Below are positions 9,201 to 18,800 of a stretch of DNA of 64,000 nt, in pieces (position 1 is the first letter of the stretch; each line of letters starts with the position of its first letter). This stretch comes from SB25 sp050180705 (GTDB taxonomy: Bacteria; Bacteroidota; Bacteroidia; Bacteroidales; Tenuifilaceae). The position numbers and the translations under genes are program-made. The stretch spans positions 62,001 through 126,000 of the forward strand of contig JBFXDX010000012.1 in assembly GCA_050180705.1 (NCBI GenBank). Direction: 5' to 3'. Under the pieces are notes generated by a model. That model made no database searches. It was not told the DNA's origin and saw nothing but the letters and a program-made list of their open reading frames with translations.

Positions 9201-10526
9201 ATGAGAACGCAATTAGATTTTTACTTAAATAACCCATTGCTTTTTTCTGAAAATATTGTGTCTAGTATTGCAGAACAAGGTAATGGTTTAGTATTAAGAG
9301 GTTTCAGCAATTTGACAGAAGGAGGTTCTTGTATTGCAAGTAAATTCGATTTTCTTGCAACAATAGGAGAGATCTCATCTTTTCAAGTTAATATAGACTG
9401 TCTTGAGAAATTACATACGTATATTGAAAGAACAAACGATTGGCTGTTTGGTTATTTGTCTTACGAATTGAAAGATGAACTGGAAGATTTAACGTCTGAG
9501 AATTTCGATGGCCTAAGTTTTCCAAAATTATTCTTTTTTCAACCAGAATTATTGTTAACTGTAAAATACAATATTCTTACAGTTTCTTATCATGAGAATA
9601 TAACCAGTAAGACTGAAGTTGAAATGCTTGTAAATGAATTACTTTCTAATAAGGGTGTGAGCCAAACTCTAGAGCAAGGCATTGCTTTTAAATCGAGATA
9701 TAGTAAGACAGAATATTTAGAAACAATAAGTCAGGTTAAACGGCACATTGCAAGGGGTGATATATACGAAATGAACATTTGCCAGGAGTTTTACAACGAT
9801 AATTGCAGTATTGATCCTGTCTCTGTTTTCAATGAGCTATATCGAATATCGCCAACTCCATTCGGTGCATTTATGAAGGTTGGAAACAGGTATTTGCTGT
9901 CGGCTAGCCCCGAAAGATATATAAGGAAGGATGGCGACTTAATAATTAGCCAACCCATAAAAGGAACGGCTCCTCGTAAAAAAGATTTGGAAGAAGATGA
10001 GGCAGCAAAAAAAAATCTGGCAAATGACCCCAAGGAGAGAGCCGAAAATGTGATGATTGTTGATTTAGTTCGGAACGATTTATCGAGAGTGGCTACTCGA
10101 GGTTCGGTTAAGGTAAACGAACTTTGTGGTATATATAGTTTTCAGCAGGTTCATCAAATGATATCAACAGTCACTTGTAGCTTACAGCCAGACTTAAGCG
10201 TTGTAGAGCCAATCAAGGCAACATTTCCAATGGGGTCAATGACAGGTGCTCCCAAAATTAGAGCAATGCAGCTAATTGAGGAGTTGGAGCGTTCAAAACG
10301 AGGCCTTTTTTCTGGTGCTGTTGGGTATTTTGATCCAAATGGCGACTTTGATTTTAACGTGGTGATCCGGAGTTTGCTGTATAACAAAGAAAATAGCTAC
10401 CTTTCGTTCACCGTAGGGGGAGCAATTACAGTCAATTCCGATCCAGAAAAAGAATATAATGAATGCTTGCTAAAAGCTAAAGCAATTCTGACTACTTTAA
10501 ATGCAACAATCGAAAATGCAGGATAG
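9201..10526 (+). CDS. pabB: aminodeoxychorismate synthase component I
   Basis: A 441-residue chorismate-utilising enzyme of the TrpE/PabB family. It converts chorismate and ammonia or glutamine-derived ammonia to 4-amino-4-deoxychorismate for folate synthesis. The chorismate-binding domain occupies residues about 170-435. The motif P252-I-K254-G-T carries the lysine characteristic of PabB; anthranilate synthases have PIAGT. Further motifs are VDLVRNDLSRVA, TFPMGSMTGAPK and YFDPNGDFDFNVVIRS. No glutamine amidotransferase (pabA) or lyase (pabC) is adjacent. The end overlaps tilS by 26 bases, implying translational coupling. folP, another folate gene, lies at 33 kb. Confidence 0.9.
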   Translation: MRTQLDFYLNNPLLFSENIVSSIAEQGNGLVLRGFSNLTEGGSCIASKFDFLATIGEISSFQVNIDCLEKLHTYIERTNDWLFGYLSYELKDELEDLTSENFDGLSFPKLFFFQPELLLTVKYNILTVSYHENITSKTEVEMLVNELLSNKGVSQTLEQGIAFKSRYSKTEYLETISQVKRHIARGDIYEMNICQEFYNDNCSIDPVSVFNELYRISPTPFGAFMKVGNRYLLSASPERYIRKDGDLIISQPIKGTAPRKKDLEEDEAAKKNLANDPKERAENVMIVDLVRNDLSRVATRGSVKVNELCGIYSFQQVHQMISTVTCSLQPDLSVVEPIKATFPMGSMTGAPKIRAMQLIEELERSKRGLFSGAVGYFDPNGDFDFNVVIRSLLYNKENSYLSFTVGGAITVNSDPEKEYNECLLKAKAILTTLNATIENAG

Positions 10527-11838
10527 ATTTATCAATTTTATTCGGACAAACAATTTAACCACCAATAGCGATACAATACTTCTTGGAGTAAGTGGTGGAA
10601 TCGATTCTATGGTGATGCTTCATTTGTTCCATAAATCAGGATTTAATATAGCCGTTGCGCACTGTAATTTTAGTCTTAGGGGCGATGAGTCCGATGGCGA
10701 TGAGCAGTTTGTCAAATACTATTGCTTGATGAATGGGATTGTTTGCCACTCCATTAAGTTCGATACTCATGAATATGCAACGGAGAATAAACTTTCGATT
10801 CAGCTTGCTGCGCGAGAGTTAAGGTATGACTTCTTTCGCGAAGTTTGTAAGGAGAATAAGTACACAAAAGTTGGCATTGCCCATAATCTGAATGATACGG
10901 CCGAAACTGTTTTAATCAACTTAAGCAGAGGTACAGGTATTAAGGGTGTTGCTGGAATTAAGATGGTTAATGGTAATATAATTAGGCCATTGTTATTTGC
11001 CACACGTGTGGAAATTGAGGATTTTGCCAAAAAGCACGATATTCAATTTAGAGAGGATTCTAGTAACTCAACAACAAAGTATAAGAGAAATTTCATTCGG
11101 CATAAAATCATACCCGAATTAAGGTATCTGAATCCTTCGGTCGATAGGGCAATTGCCGATACGGCAAACCATTTGCAGGAGGCCGTTTGGCTGGTTGAAG
11201 AGCAGTTGGATAGGATCCGACAAGTTGTTGTTTCTGCCAAAGGTGATGATATCCTTTTTTCTATTGATGAGCTAAAGAAGGAGCGAAGTGCCCGATTCTT
11301 TTTAGTTGAAGAGTTAGGTCAATTCGGCTTTACACCGTCTATGGCAAGCACTGTTATTGAGTTGTTGAATTCAGAGTCGGGGCGGAGAGTGGAGTCATCG
11401 TCTCATACTCTGTATAAGGATAGAGAGTTTTTGATACTTACACCAAAACAGGCAAAGGATGATGATGTTATCCATATTGATGCTGATACAAAATCAATCT
11501 CAAATCCTATTAAACTCAAAGTTGAAGTAATAAACGATACTTCAAGTATTGTAATTGAAAAAGACCCCGATATCGCTTTGCTTGATTACACCAAATTGAA
11601 ATTCCCATTAACTCTGAAAGTATGGCAACCCGGCGATAAATTTATTCCTTTCGGAATGTCTGGTTTCAAAAAGATTAGCGATTTTTTGGTCGATATTAAA
11701 GTTCCTATGCACCAGAAAAGTAACGTATACGTGCTTGTTTCAGGCGACGATATTGTTTGGGTGGTTGGGTACCGAATTGATGATCGATATAAAATTGAAG
11801 GAAAATCTACGAGTATACTAAAAATCAAAATTTTATAG
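10501..11838 (+). CDS. tilS: tRNA(Ile)-lysidine synthase
   Basis: A 445-residue enzyme that uses ATP and lysine to convert C34 of tRNA-Ile(CAU) to lysidine so that it reads AUA. The PP-loop SGGIDS lies at residues about 30-35 (LLGVSGGIDSMVMLHL), followed by HCNFSLRGDESDGDE and the family motif HNLNDTAETVLINLSRGTG. A middle helical domain and a C-terminal TilS domain (LKVWQPGDKFIPFGMSG, about 365-385) complete the usual long form. The start at 10501 overlaps pabB by 26 bases; ATG 10516 (MQDRFINF) is an equally credible start. Confidence 0.95.
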   Translation: MQQSKMQDRFINFIRTNNLTTNSDTILLGVSGGIDSMVMLHLFHKSGFNIAVAHCNFSLRGDESDGDEQFVKYYCLMNGIVCHSIKFDTHEYATENKLSIQLAARELRYDFFREVCKENKYTKVGIAHNLNDTAETVLINLSRGTGIKGVAGIKMVNGNIIRPLLFATRVEIEDFAKKHDIQFREDSSNSTTKYKRNFIRHKIIPELRYLNPSVDRAIADTANHLQEAVWLVEEQLDRIRQVVVSAKGDDILFSIDELKKERSARFFLVEELGQFGFTPSMASTVIELLNSESGRRVESSSHTLYKDREFLILTPKQAKDDDVIHIDADTKSISNPIKLKVEVINDTSSIVIEKDPDIALLDYTKLKFPLTLKVWQPGDKFIPFGMSGFKKISDFLVDIKVPMHQKSNVYVLVSGDDIVWVVGYRIDDRYKIEGKSTSILKIKIL

Positions 11839-11956
11839 TTTAGTCTAAATTCAACATTTCTGAATAAAATCTGTCAATTTATCCTTTAGAATCTGTTGTT
11901 TAATATTGATAAACAGATAGTTTCGTCTTTTTGGGTTTGACATTTGTTGGGATTTA

Positions 11957-11990
11957 TTTGCAAGTATTAAAAAAAATTGTTATAAATTTA
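11957..11990 (+). promoter_or_regulatory. likely promoter of the GxGYT-repeat lipoprotein
   Basis: TTTG (11957-11960) and TAAATTTA (11983-11990, seven of eight bases of TAnnTTTG) are 22 bases apart and about 46 bases before the ATG at 12037. Confidence 0.4.
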
Positions 11991-12036
11991 TATACAAGAA
12001 ATTAATCCCACATATTATTAACCAAAATACTTAATT

Positions 12037-14994
12037 ATGGAAAAATTGTTTAGATTGCTTCTAGTTTTCCTTGTTATCGGGGGAAGCTTCTTGTCTTGTG
12101 AAAAAGATGATTTTACCGAGAAAGATGCCTTAGATGGTCAGGAGGAACTTGAGAGATTAAGAGACTCTTTGGCCAGAGTAGGTGGTATTGTTAACTATAC
12201 TGTAAATGTAATAAATGCAGGTAATTCTGGGTTTATGAAATCTGCAGTAAAGGCTAATAGTTTAAGTGGTGCTACTGTGACTACAAGCCAATTGGGTGTT
12301 GTTGTTACTAAACAGACCGACGAAACAGGTATGGTTGTTTTCGATGATTTGAGAATTGGAAAAGTTACCGTAAATGTTAGCCTTACAAATTATACATCGG
12401 TTAGTTTTGTAGCAGAGTTAACACCTGAATCAATTACTAGTATTACTGAGACAACTGTACGTAGTGCATCGACTCAGATTCCTTTGTTTCCTTTAGCCGG
12501 GACAGCAACAACAACTATTTCTGGAAAAGTTACCTACGAGACAGACTTAACCAATGCAACACCAGAAATTGCAGCGAATATTCCTGTTTCGGTTTCCATC
12601 GATGTTAATACAACATTTATGAATACCTATATTAATACAGGTGGTAGTTATGATGGAACTGGTGAAATTATAAAAATTGCCTATGGCGATGCAGTTGTAA
12701 GTGGAACAACTGATGCTAATGGTCTATATTCACTAGTTGTTCCAACAACCGCAAGTGGATTACCAATTAGACTTGATATTGCCGATCAGGCTGTTGACCA
12801 ATCATTGCTCCAACCAACTTTGTATAAACAGGATGTTAATGGCGTGCAGGTAATTCGTACAATATTCTCTCAGAATACAGTTACTCCTAGCATTATCCCT
12901 ACTGTTCGGCCTGCATATGTCACTTTCAGTGATCCAACGGGAACTACTGTAGGTGCAGCTCCAACAACGGCAGCAACAGCAGTGGCTGTTCTTTCTAAAG
13001 GGGAGATTGAATCAATTAATATAACTAGCAATGGAGATGGTTATACTCAGGCTCCTATGGTTAAAATTACAGGAGATGGAACGGGTGCTACAGCAACTGC
13101 AACTCTTACCAATGGGCGTATTACAAGTATAGTGGTTAACGCTAAAGGACAAAACTATACTACTGCATCAATTTCTCTTACTGAGACAGGCGGAGATGAT
13201 GCTACTGCCACTGCAGTATTAGCCTCGAAAGTTAAATCGTTAACGGTAACAAATGGAGGTTCCAATTATACTTCAGTTCCAACTGTTACAATTACTGGAA
13301 ATGGAACAGGAGCAACAGCTGAAGCAAAAATGAATGGATATTTGAGCAAGTTGATTTTAACAAATGGAGGTGCTGGATATACAGAGGTTCCGACTGTAAC
13401 AATATCGGGTGGTGCTGGTATAAATGCAACTGCAACCGCAACATTAACAACAGGAAACTTACGTTCAATTACTGTTCCGAGTGACGCTGATGCTTGGTTT
13501 ACTGCAGTTCCTACTGTTTCGTTTGCGTCCACTGGAGGAACCGAGAGTCCTGCTGCTACATGTGATCTTAAAGCATCTGGGCGTATCAATAGCATTCCTG
13601 TTAATACTGCCGGTTCGGGATATACAACGCCACCTGCAATTACAATTAGTGGTGGTGGTGGATCTGGTGCTGTTGCTGTGGCAGTTTTAGGTCCTAGTGG
13701 TGCTGTTGCTGGAATTACTGTTATAAACAAAGGTTCAGGTTATACTTCAGAACCAACCGTTACAATTACGGCTCCTCCTGCAGGAGGTACTCAGGCTGTT
13801 GCCGGAACTGTTGTTCTTGAAAAGCAAATTGCAAGTGTGACAGTAACAACTACTGGAGCCGGATTTGTATATGGTACTGGAGCTAATTTTAATGGATCAG
13901 ATGTACTATTTAATGGATCTGCAATCTCTGGAACAGAGATTAAATTGAATAGGTCTGTATCGGTTTTAAATATTACAGCAACTGGTAATGATTTTACATC
14001 AACTCCTACTGTAACTATAGATGGAGATAATACAACCCCAGCAGTTGCAACTGCTGAAATTAAATATGCTGTTCAAAATATTGTTGTTACAAATCAAGGT
14101 AGTGGCTATACTAATGCTAGTGCCACAATAACAGGCGATGGAACTGGTGCAACTGCAACTGTTACATTGGGTGATTCCTATATTGCGAATGTTATTCTAA
14201 CAAACACAGGGTCGGGCTATACTGCGGTTCCTTATGTTAGTATAACTGGCGGTGGGTCTCCGACCGAAAATGCAATTTTAACACCCATTTTAACTGGCGA
14301 TAAGATTTCTGGTTTTACCATTAGTAGTTCCGGAATGGGTTACTCTTCAGCACCAACTCTTGCTATCAAAACTTACAAAACAGCAGCGACTGCAAATGCA
14401 AACTTAAATTCTGGAACTGTAGCCGCCGTTAGTGTTACAAATCCAGGTTTGGGCTATACCGTAGCTCCAATTGTTGAATTTGTAAGTACAAGTGGAACTG
14501 GAGCAGTGGCTACTGCGGTTCTTGATGCACAAGGAAGAGTTCAGCAAATTAACATAACTAATGGAGGAACTGGCTATGTAACTGCTCCAACAGTTAATTT
14601 AGTTGTTCCTAATGCAAATATAACAGCCAAAGGAAGCGTAGTTGTAAATAGTGACGGAGTTGTTACAGGTATAATTATTGACGATGCAGGAAACGGATAT
14701 ATTGTAGAACCAACAGTCACAATAACACCATCTGTTCCTGGTTTTGGATCTAATGCAACAGCAATTGCTAAGATAAGCGGAGGAAAGGTTACCTCTGTAG
14801 TTATAACAAACGGAGGATCGGGGTATAAAGGAAAGAATACGCCTGGAAATTATTATCCAGTATCGAGTGCAACTGTTACGGGAAAAGGATTCTCTTATTC
14901 TCAACCTGGAGGTCGTAGTTTAACCTTGAAGTCGAGTACTCCAATCATCAATGACATTTATTTAGGAACAGGTTTACGAACCGTAGAAGAGTAA
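12037..14994 (+). CDS. lipoprotein with about 15 GxGYT/PTVTI tandem repeats
   Basis: A 985-residue surface-type protein. The signal peptide ends with the lipobox FLSC (Cys21). A short heptad-like charged helix (LDGQEELERLRDSLARVGG) follows, then a carboxypeptidase-regulatory-like beta domain (about 50-135) and a second beta region (about 160-290). From residue about 295 to 935 there are roughly 15 repeats of 38-46 residues with core pattern GxGYT-xxPTVTI-xGxGTGAxAxA-xxxxGxIxsIxVTN. Most are Thr, Val, Ala and Gly, with almost no Cys or charged residues, consistent with a beta-solenoid or stacked beta-sandwich stalk. Units 5 and 8 are degenerate. It lies directly upstream of an outer-membrane barrel and a T9SS protein. 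The function is unknown; an adhesin or matrix protein is inferred. Confidence 0.82.
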   Translation: MEKLFRLLLVFLVIGGSFLSCEKDDFTEKDALDGQEELERLRDSLARVGGIVNYTVNVINAGNSGFMKSAVKANSLSGATVTTSQLGVVVTKQTDETGMVVFDDLRIGKVTVNVSLTNYTSVSFVAELTPESITSITETTVRSASTQIPLFPLAGTATTTISGKVTYETDLTNATPEIAANIPVSVSIDVNTTFMNTYINTGGSYDGTGEIIKIAYGDAVVSGTTDANGLYSLVVPTTASGLPIRLDIADQAVDQSLLQPTLYKQDVNGVQVIRTIFSQNTVTPSIIPTVRPAYVTFSDPTGTTVGAAPTTAATAVAVLSKGEIESINITSNGDGYTQAPMVKITGDGTGATATATLTNGRITSIVVNAKGQNYTTASISLTETGGDDATATAVLASKVKSLTVTNGGSNYTSVPTVTITGNGTGATAEAKMNGYLSKLILTNGGAGYTEVPTVTISGGAGINATATATLTTGNLRSITVPSDADAWFTAVPTVSFASTGGTESPAATCDLKASGRINSIPVNTAGSGYTTPPAITISGGGGSGAVAVAVLGPSGAVAGITVINKGSGYTSEPTVTITAPPAGGTQAVAGTVVLEKQIASVTVTTTGAGFVYGTGANFNGSDVLFNGSAISGTEIKLNRSVSVLNITATGNDFTSTPTVTIDGDNTTPAVATAEIKYAVQNIVVTNQGSGYTNASATITGDGTGATATVTLGDSYIANVILTNTGSGYTAVPYVSITGGGSPTENAILTPILTGDKISGFTISSSGMGYSSAPTLAIKTYKTAATANANLNSGTVAAVSVTNPGLGYTVAPIVEFVSTSGTGAVATAVLDAQGRVQQINITNGGTGYVTAPTVNLVVPNANITAKGSVVVNSDGVVTGIIIDDAGNGYIVEPTVTITPSVPGFGSNATAIAKISGGKVTSVVITNGGSGYKGKNTPGNYYPVSSATVTGKGFSYSQPGGRSLTLKSSTPIINDIYLGTGLRTVEE
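12916..14840 (+). repeat. coding tandem repeats, about 15 units of 114-138 bp
   Basis: Diverged in-frame repeats encode the GxGYT/PTVTI units. Unit boundaries can be set at successive GGxxxGxGYT segments. Divergence between units is high at DNA level, so the array looks old rather than recently expanded. Confidence 0.8.
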
Positions 14995-15006
14995 GCAATA
15001 ATTAAT

Positions 15007-15028
15007 AACCTAGGGGAAACCCTAGGTT
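15007..15028 (+). promoter_or_regulatory. 9-bp hairpin with GAAA tetraloop
   Basis: AACCTAGGG-GAAA-CCCTAGGTT is a perfect stem capped by a GNRA tetraloop, in the 74-base gap between the repeat lipoprotein and the barrel gene. No U-tract follows, so it is a weak terminator at best. An RNA processing or stability element is an alternative. Confidence 0.6.
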
Positions 15029-15068
15029 GTCTAATTAATTTATTGAGGTTAACCTAAAGAAACCAAAA

Positions 15069-15782
15069 ATGAAAATTATAGAGCTTACAAATAAGGTTTT
15101 TCTAGCCTGCAGCACAGTCGTCTTGTTGTTGGGAGGATCAGCCAATGCCCAAGATATTGGAAAACCATTATCGTTTGGAATTCGTGCTGGTATTTCAGAA
15201 TCGGTTTTGACAATGGATAATCAACCTACTACATATTATAGAATATCACCTATAGTAGGAGGGTATGTTCAATATCGGGTTTTACCCTGGGTTTCCGTGT
15301 CACTTGATGCCATTTATACACAGTATGGAGGAAATGGTGTTTCGCCTCTATTCTTTTATTCGCCCGATAGCCCGGTTTTAGATAATTTAGGTAAAACAGA
15401 TTTTTTTATTCATAGCTGTGAGGTTCCAATTGCAGTAAAGGTTGGTTTACCTAATTTTTCGAGTTCCGTAAGGCCATTCTTATCCATTGGGGCATCGGCT
15501 GCATTCTTCTTTCAAGCCAATGCAATAAACTATTTTATTGTTGATAATGGTTCTGATTTTCCCTACTACTACAAGGCAAACGATGTCGTTACTTCTCGAG
15601 TCAAAACATTCGATATGTCCTTTATTCCTGGAACTGGGGTTGAGTTTATTGGAGAAAGATTCTCGTACTCTATAGAAATTTTCTATAGAATGGGGCTTTC
15701 TAGCTTAAATGAAACATCAAAAACTTACATTCCGGATTATAAGGCGAATGCTTTTGGTGTAAAAATAGGAATTGGCCTTTAA
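15069..15782 (+). CDS. outer-membrane beta-barrel protein (PorT/OmpX-like porin family)
   Basis: A 237-residue protein with a Sec signal peptide (residues 1-28, ending GSANAQD). The mature part has about eight amphipathic strands, beginning LSFGIRAGISES and ending AFGVKIGIGL with a terminal hydrophobic residue, as expected of an eight-stranded barrel. It sits 74 bases after the repeat lipoprotein and 45 bases before the T9SS-sorted giant protein, so the three may be one expression unit. A role in anchoring or exporting those proteins is inference only. Confidence 0.8.
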   Translation: MKIIELTNKVFLACSTVVLLLGGSANAQDIGKPLSFGIRAGISESVLTMDNQPTTYYRISPIVGGYVQYRVLPWVSVSLDAIYTQYGGNGVSPLFFYSPDSPVLDNLGKTDFFIHSCEVPIAVKVGLPNFSSSVRPFLSIGASAAFFFQANAINYFIVDNGSDFPYYYKANDVVTSRVKTFDMSFIPGTGVEFIGERFSYSIEIFYRMGLSSLNETSKTYIPDYKANAFGVKIGIGL

Positions 15783-15827
15783 TGGCCAATTCCCTATTTG
15801 TTATTATACATTATAAAATATAGAACC

Positions 15828-18800
15828 ATGAAAAAATATACTCGCTATTGGGTTATAGCATTAATGCTTGGCACATATATCTGTTCATTACAGGCTATGG
15901 CTTCTATAAATATCAATAACAAAAGGATATATGGTAAGAGTGACGTCTGCTTGGATATTAATTATGAATTTAACAATGTTAATTCAGTTAAAAATATTAA
16001 TGAAGCGGATTTTGGCAATCTTCTTTCTAACGATTTCACAGTAAAGATCAATAATCGATATAGAACTTTTGAAAGTGCTTCATATGCTCCTATTCTTGCA
16101 GTTTCACCGTCAAGCATTAATTTTGGTGCAGTTGAGGTGGGTTCTACTCAATCAGGAGTAGTTCGGTTTTATAATAACAGCGGGGAGGCTATTGAGGTTT
16201 CAGTTAGTTCAAATAATGCTCACGTGGGTATTAACCCAACAACATTTTTCGTTGAAGGAGAAAATTACGTTGATGTTTCTTTGACTATGGAGGTTGTTGC
16301 AGAGGGAAATAACTCTGCTCAGGTTACTTTTAGTACAAGCAATGAAACATATCCATATATATATGCAACCCTATCGGCAAATGGGTATCTACCTGCTGTC
16401 ATTGGAACAATTCCATCAGAATTTAATGTCACTTTAAAGCATGGAGACGTAAAATCTGAAGACATCTTAATATCGAATAGTGGAACTGGCGTTTTAAACT
16501 ACAATGTTTCATTTGATTATGATGCAGTAACTCCACCAAAATCCTTAGGATTATACGCTGGTCTCCCCAGTAGTAAGGTAGTAAGTAAAGTAAAGCCATT
16601 GCCAAAAGCATCAAGTGCTTTTAAAGCCGATACAAAGGACGGTGTATTAAGTTCATTTAGTATCCCTGGGGTGAGTTTAGGCACTGGCTTGGTTTGGGTT
16701 AATAATTTAATGTACATTGTTAATTATGGATCAAGTAATTTATATTACTATAATCCTTTAGATAATACTACAAATTTTGTAGCGAGTATTCATAGTTCGC
16801 CTTATGGAATTGCATGGGATGGTACTTACTTATGGATAGGAAACAGTGCAGGTTATTTTTATGCATATAATCTGAATGGGACATTTGCTGGTTACTCATT
16901 TAGTGGGCCAGTTTCTTCATATTCTTCGATTTATTACCATGAAGGAATATTCTACTTGAGTCCATTATGGCAGACCGGAATTTATAAGGTTGATTACACG
17001 GGTTCAGTTCTTTGGTCGACAACGTTACCAGGAGGAATAACTGGTGGTCAAATTATTTATATTCCCTCGCATACATCTGGATCTATTTGGGTTCAGTCTG
17101 ATGTGGGTGGACTAATTTATCAAATTAGCAATGATTTTTCCAGTATTGTAAAGAGTGTAAGCAATGGCTTTTCGAGTAGTTATTGCTACGCAATGACACA
17201 CAATGGAACAAATTTTTACAGTTCCAGCGGTAGTACTGTTAAAATAATAGATGACGGCATTGATGAGCAACTCAACTGGTTAAGTACTACAAGTTCATTT
17301 GGAGAGGTTCAGCCAGGTACGGAGGCAAACCTAAGTTTTGATATTAGTGCAGAAAACTTAAGCGTTGGCAACTATAAGGGATATGTTGTAATAAGCAGTA
17401 ATGATATAAACAATTCCAATGTTAGAATTCCTATTAATCTAACAGTTACTGGACAGGCTGAAATTTCAGTTGCTCAATCTTCTGTTGATTTCGGTAACGT
17501 TTTGATTAATTCAATTTCAAGCCAATCTGTAGATATTTTAAATAGTGGAGGCGATCAATTAACCTTATCCTCATTTGCAAGTACAGTTCCCGAATTTACT
17601 TATACTATTGGGAGTGTGAGCATATCTCCGAATGAAAATACAAATCTTGCAATTACATTCCAACCTACAGTCTTGCAGAGCTATTCTGGAATAATTTCTT
17701 TTAGTACAAATGACCCAAACAATCCAACATATTCAATCGCTGTTCAGGGGGCTGGTAAAAGAGCAAATGTCAATTTTGTTGTTAAGAATGCGGTAACTGG
17801 TGATCCTATAAATAATGCGATAGTGACCTTTAATGGGATAACTCAGGATGAAGGTGCATATACTTTTAGCAATATCGATGGGGGAAGTTACTCATATTCA
17901 GTTTCGGCATCGGGATATAGTTCGTCAAGTGGTAATGTTACGGTTGATCAATTAGAAGAAACAGTAACAGTTGGTTTATATGAGTCAAGTTCATCAATAG
18001 TGATGTTCAATGGAGATATAACATCCAGCTGTAATAATTCTTTTTATGATCCTGGTTATACAGGTAACTATTCCAATAATCAGGATATGATTCTAACCAT
18101 ATATCCTCCTAGCCCTAACATTATGGTAAAAGTTGACTTTCTGTCTTTTAATTTGGAGAGTGGCTATGATTATCTTTATGTTTATGATGGAATTAATACA
18201 GGAGCAACAGCTCTTGGTACTTACACCGGAACGAACCTTCCTCCGGTTTTTATTGCCACCAATGTTGATGGAGCATTAACTTTTAGTTTTCATTCCGATG
18301 GAAGCATTGTTAAATCAGGTTGGGAGGCTAATGTTACTTGTGTTGATCATAATGCTATAGAACCATTGGTGTTTAGTATTATTGATGCAAACTCAATGTT
18401 GCCAGTTTCGGGAGCCTATGTATCAATCGATGGTTTGGGCTCTGGGTATACTGATTTAAGTGGAAACTACTCGTTTGGAGTTGTTAATGGAGGTACTTAT
18501 ACATACTCTGTTTTGATGAATGGCTATTTCGAAAAAACAGGATCGGTTTATTATCCCTCACAAACTTCCGTAGATGTCGAACTGGATAGATGGCCAAGCG
18601 TTACGTTTAGTGTTACTTCACCCGATGGCGATCCTGTTGCTAATGCATTGGTAAACCTTGGCTCATACAATGCAACAACCGATGTGGCTGGAAATGCAGT
18701 ATTCTATCAGGTTGTTCCATTTACTAATTATGCTTGGAGCATATCAGCAAATGGATATCAAAGCATTAGTGGTGAACAATTCTTGGCTGGAGAGGATATA

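Noticed and set aside
9201..10526. Anthranilate synthase component I (trpE)
   Set aside because: The motif PIKGT is that of PabB; TrpE has PIAGT. No trp genes are nearby.
13266..13730. 154-codon open frame antisense to the GxGYT repeats
   Set aside because: It exists because the repeat composition (GTT/ACA/GGT codons) avoids stops on the other strand. The plus-strand protein has a lipoprotein signal and coherent domains.
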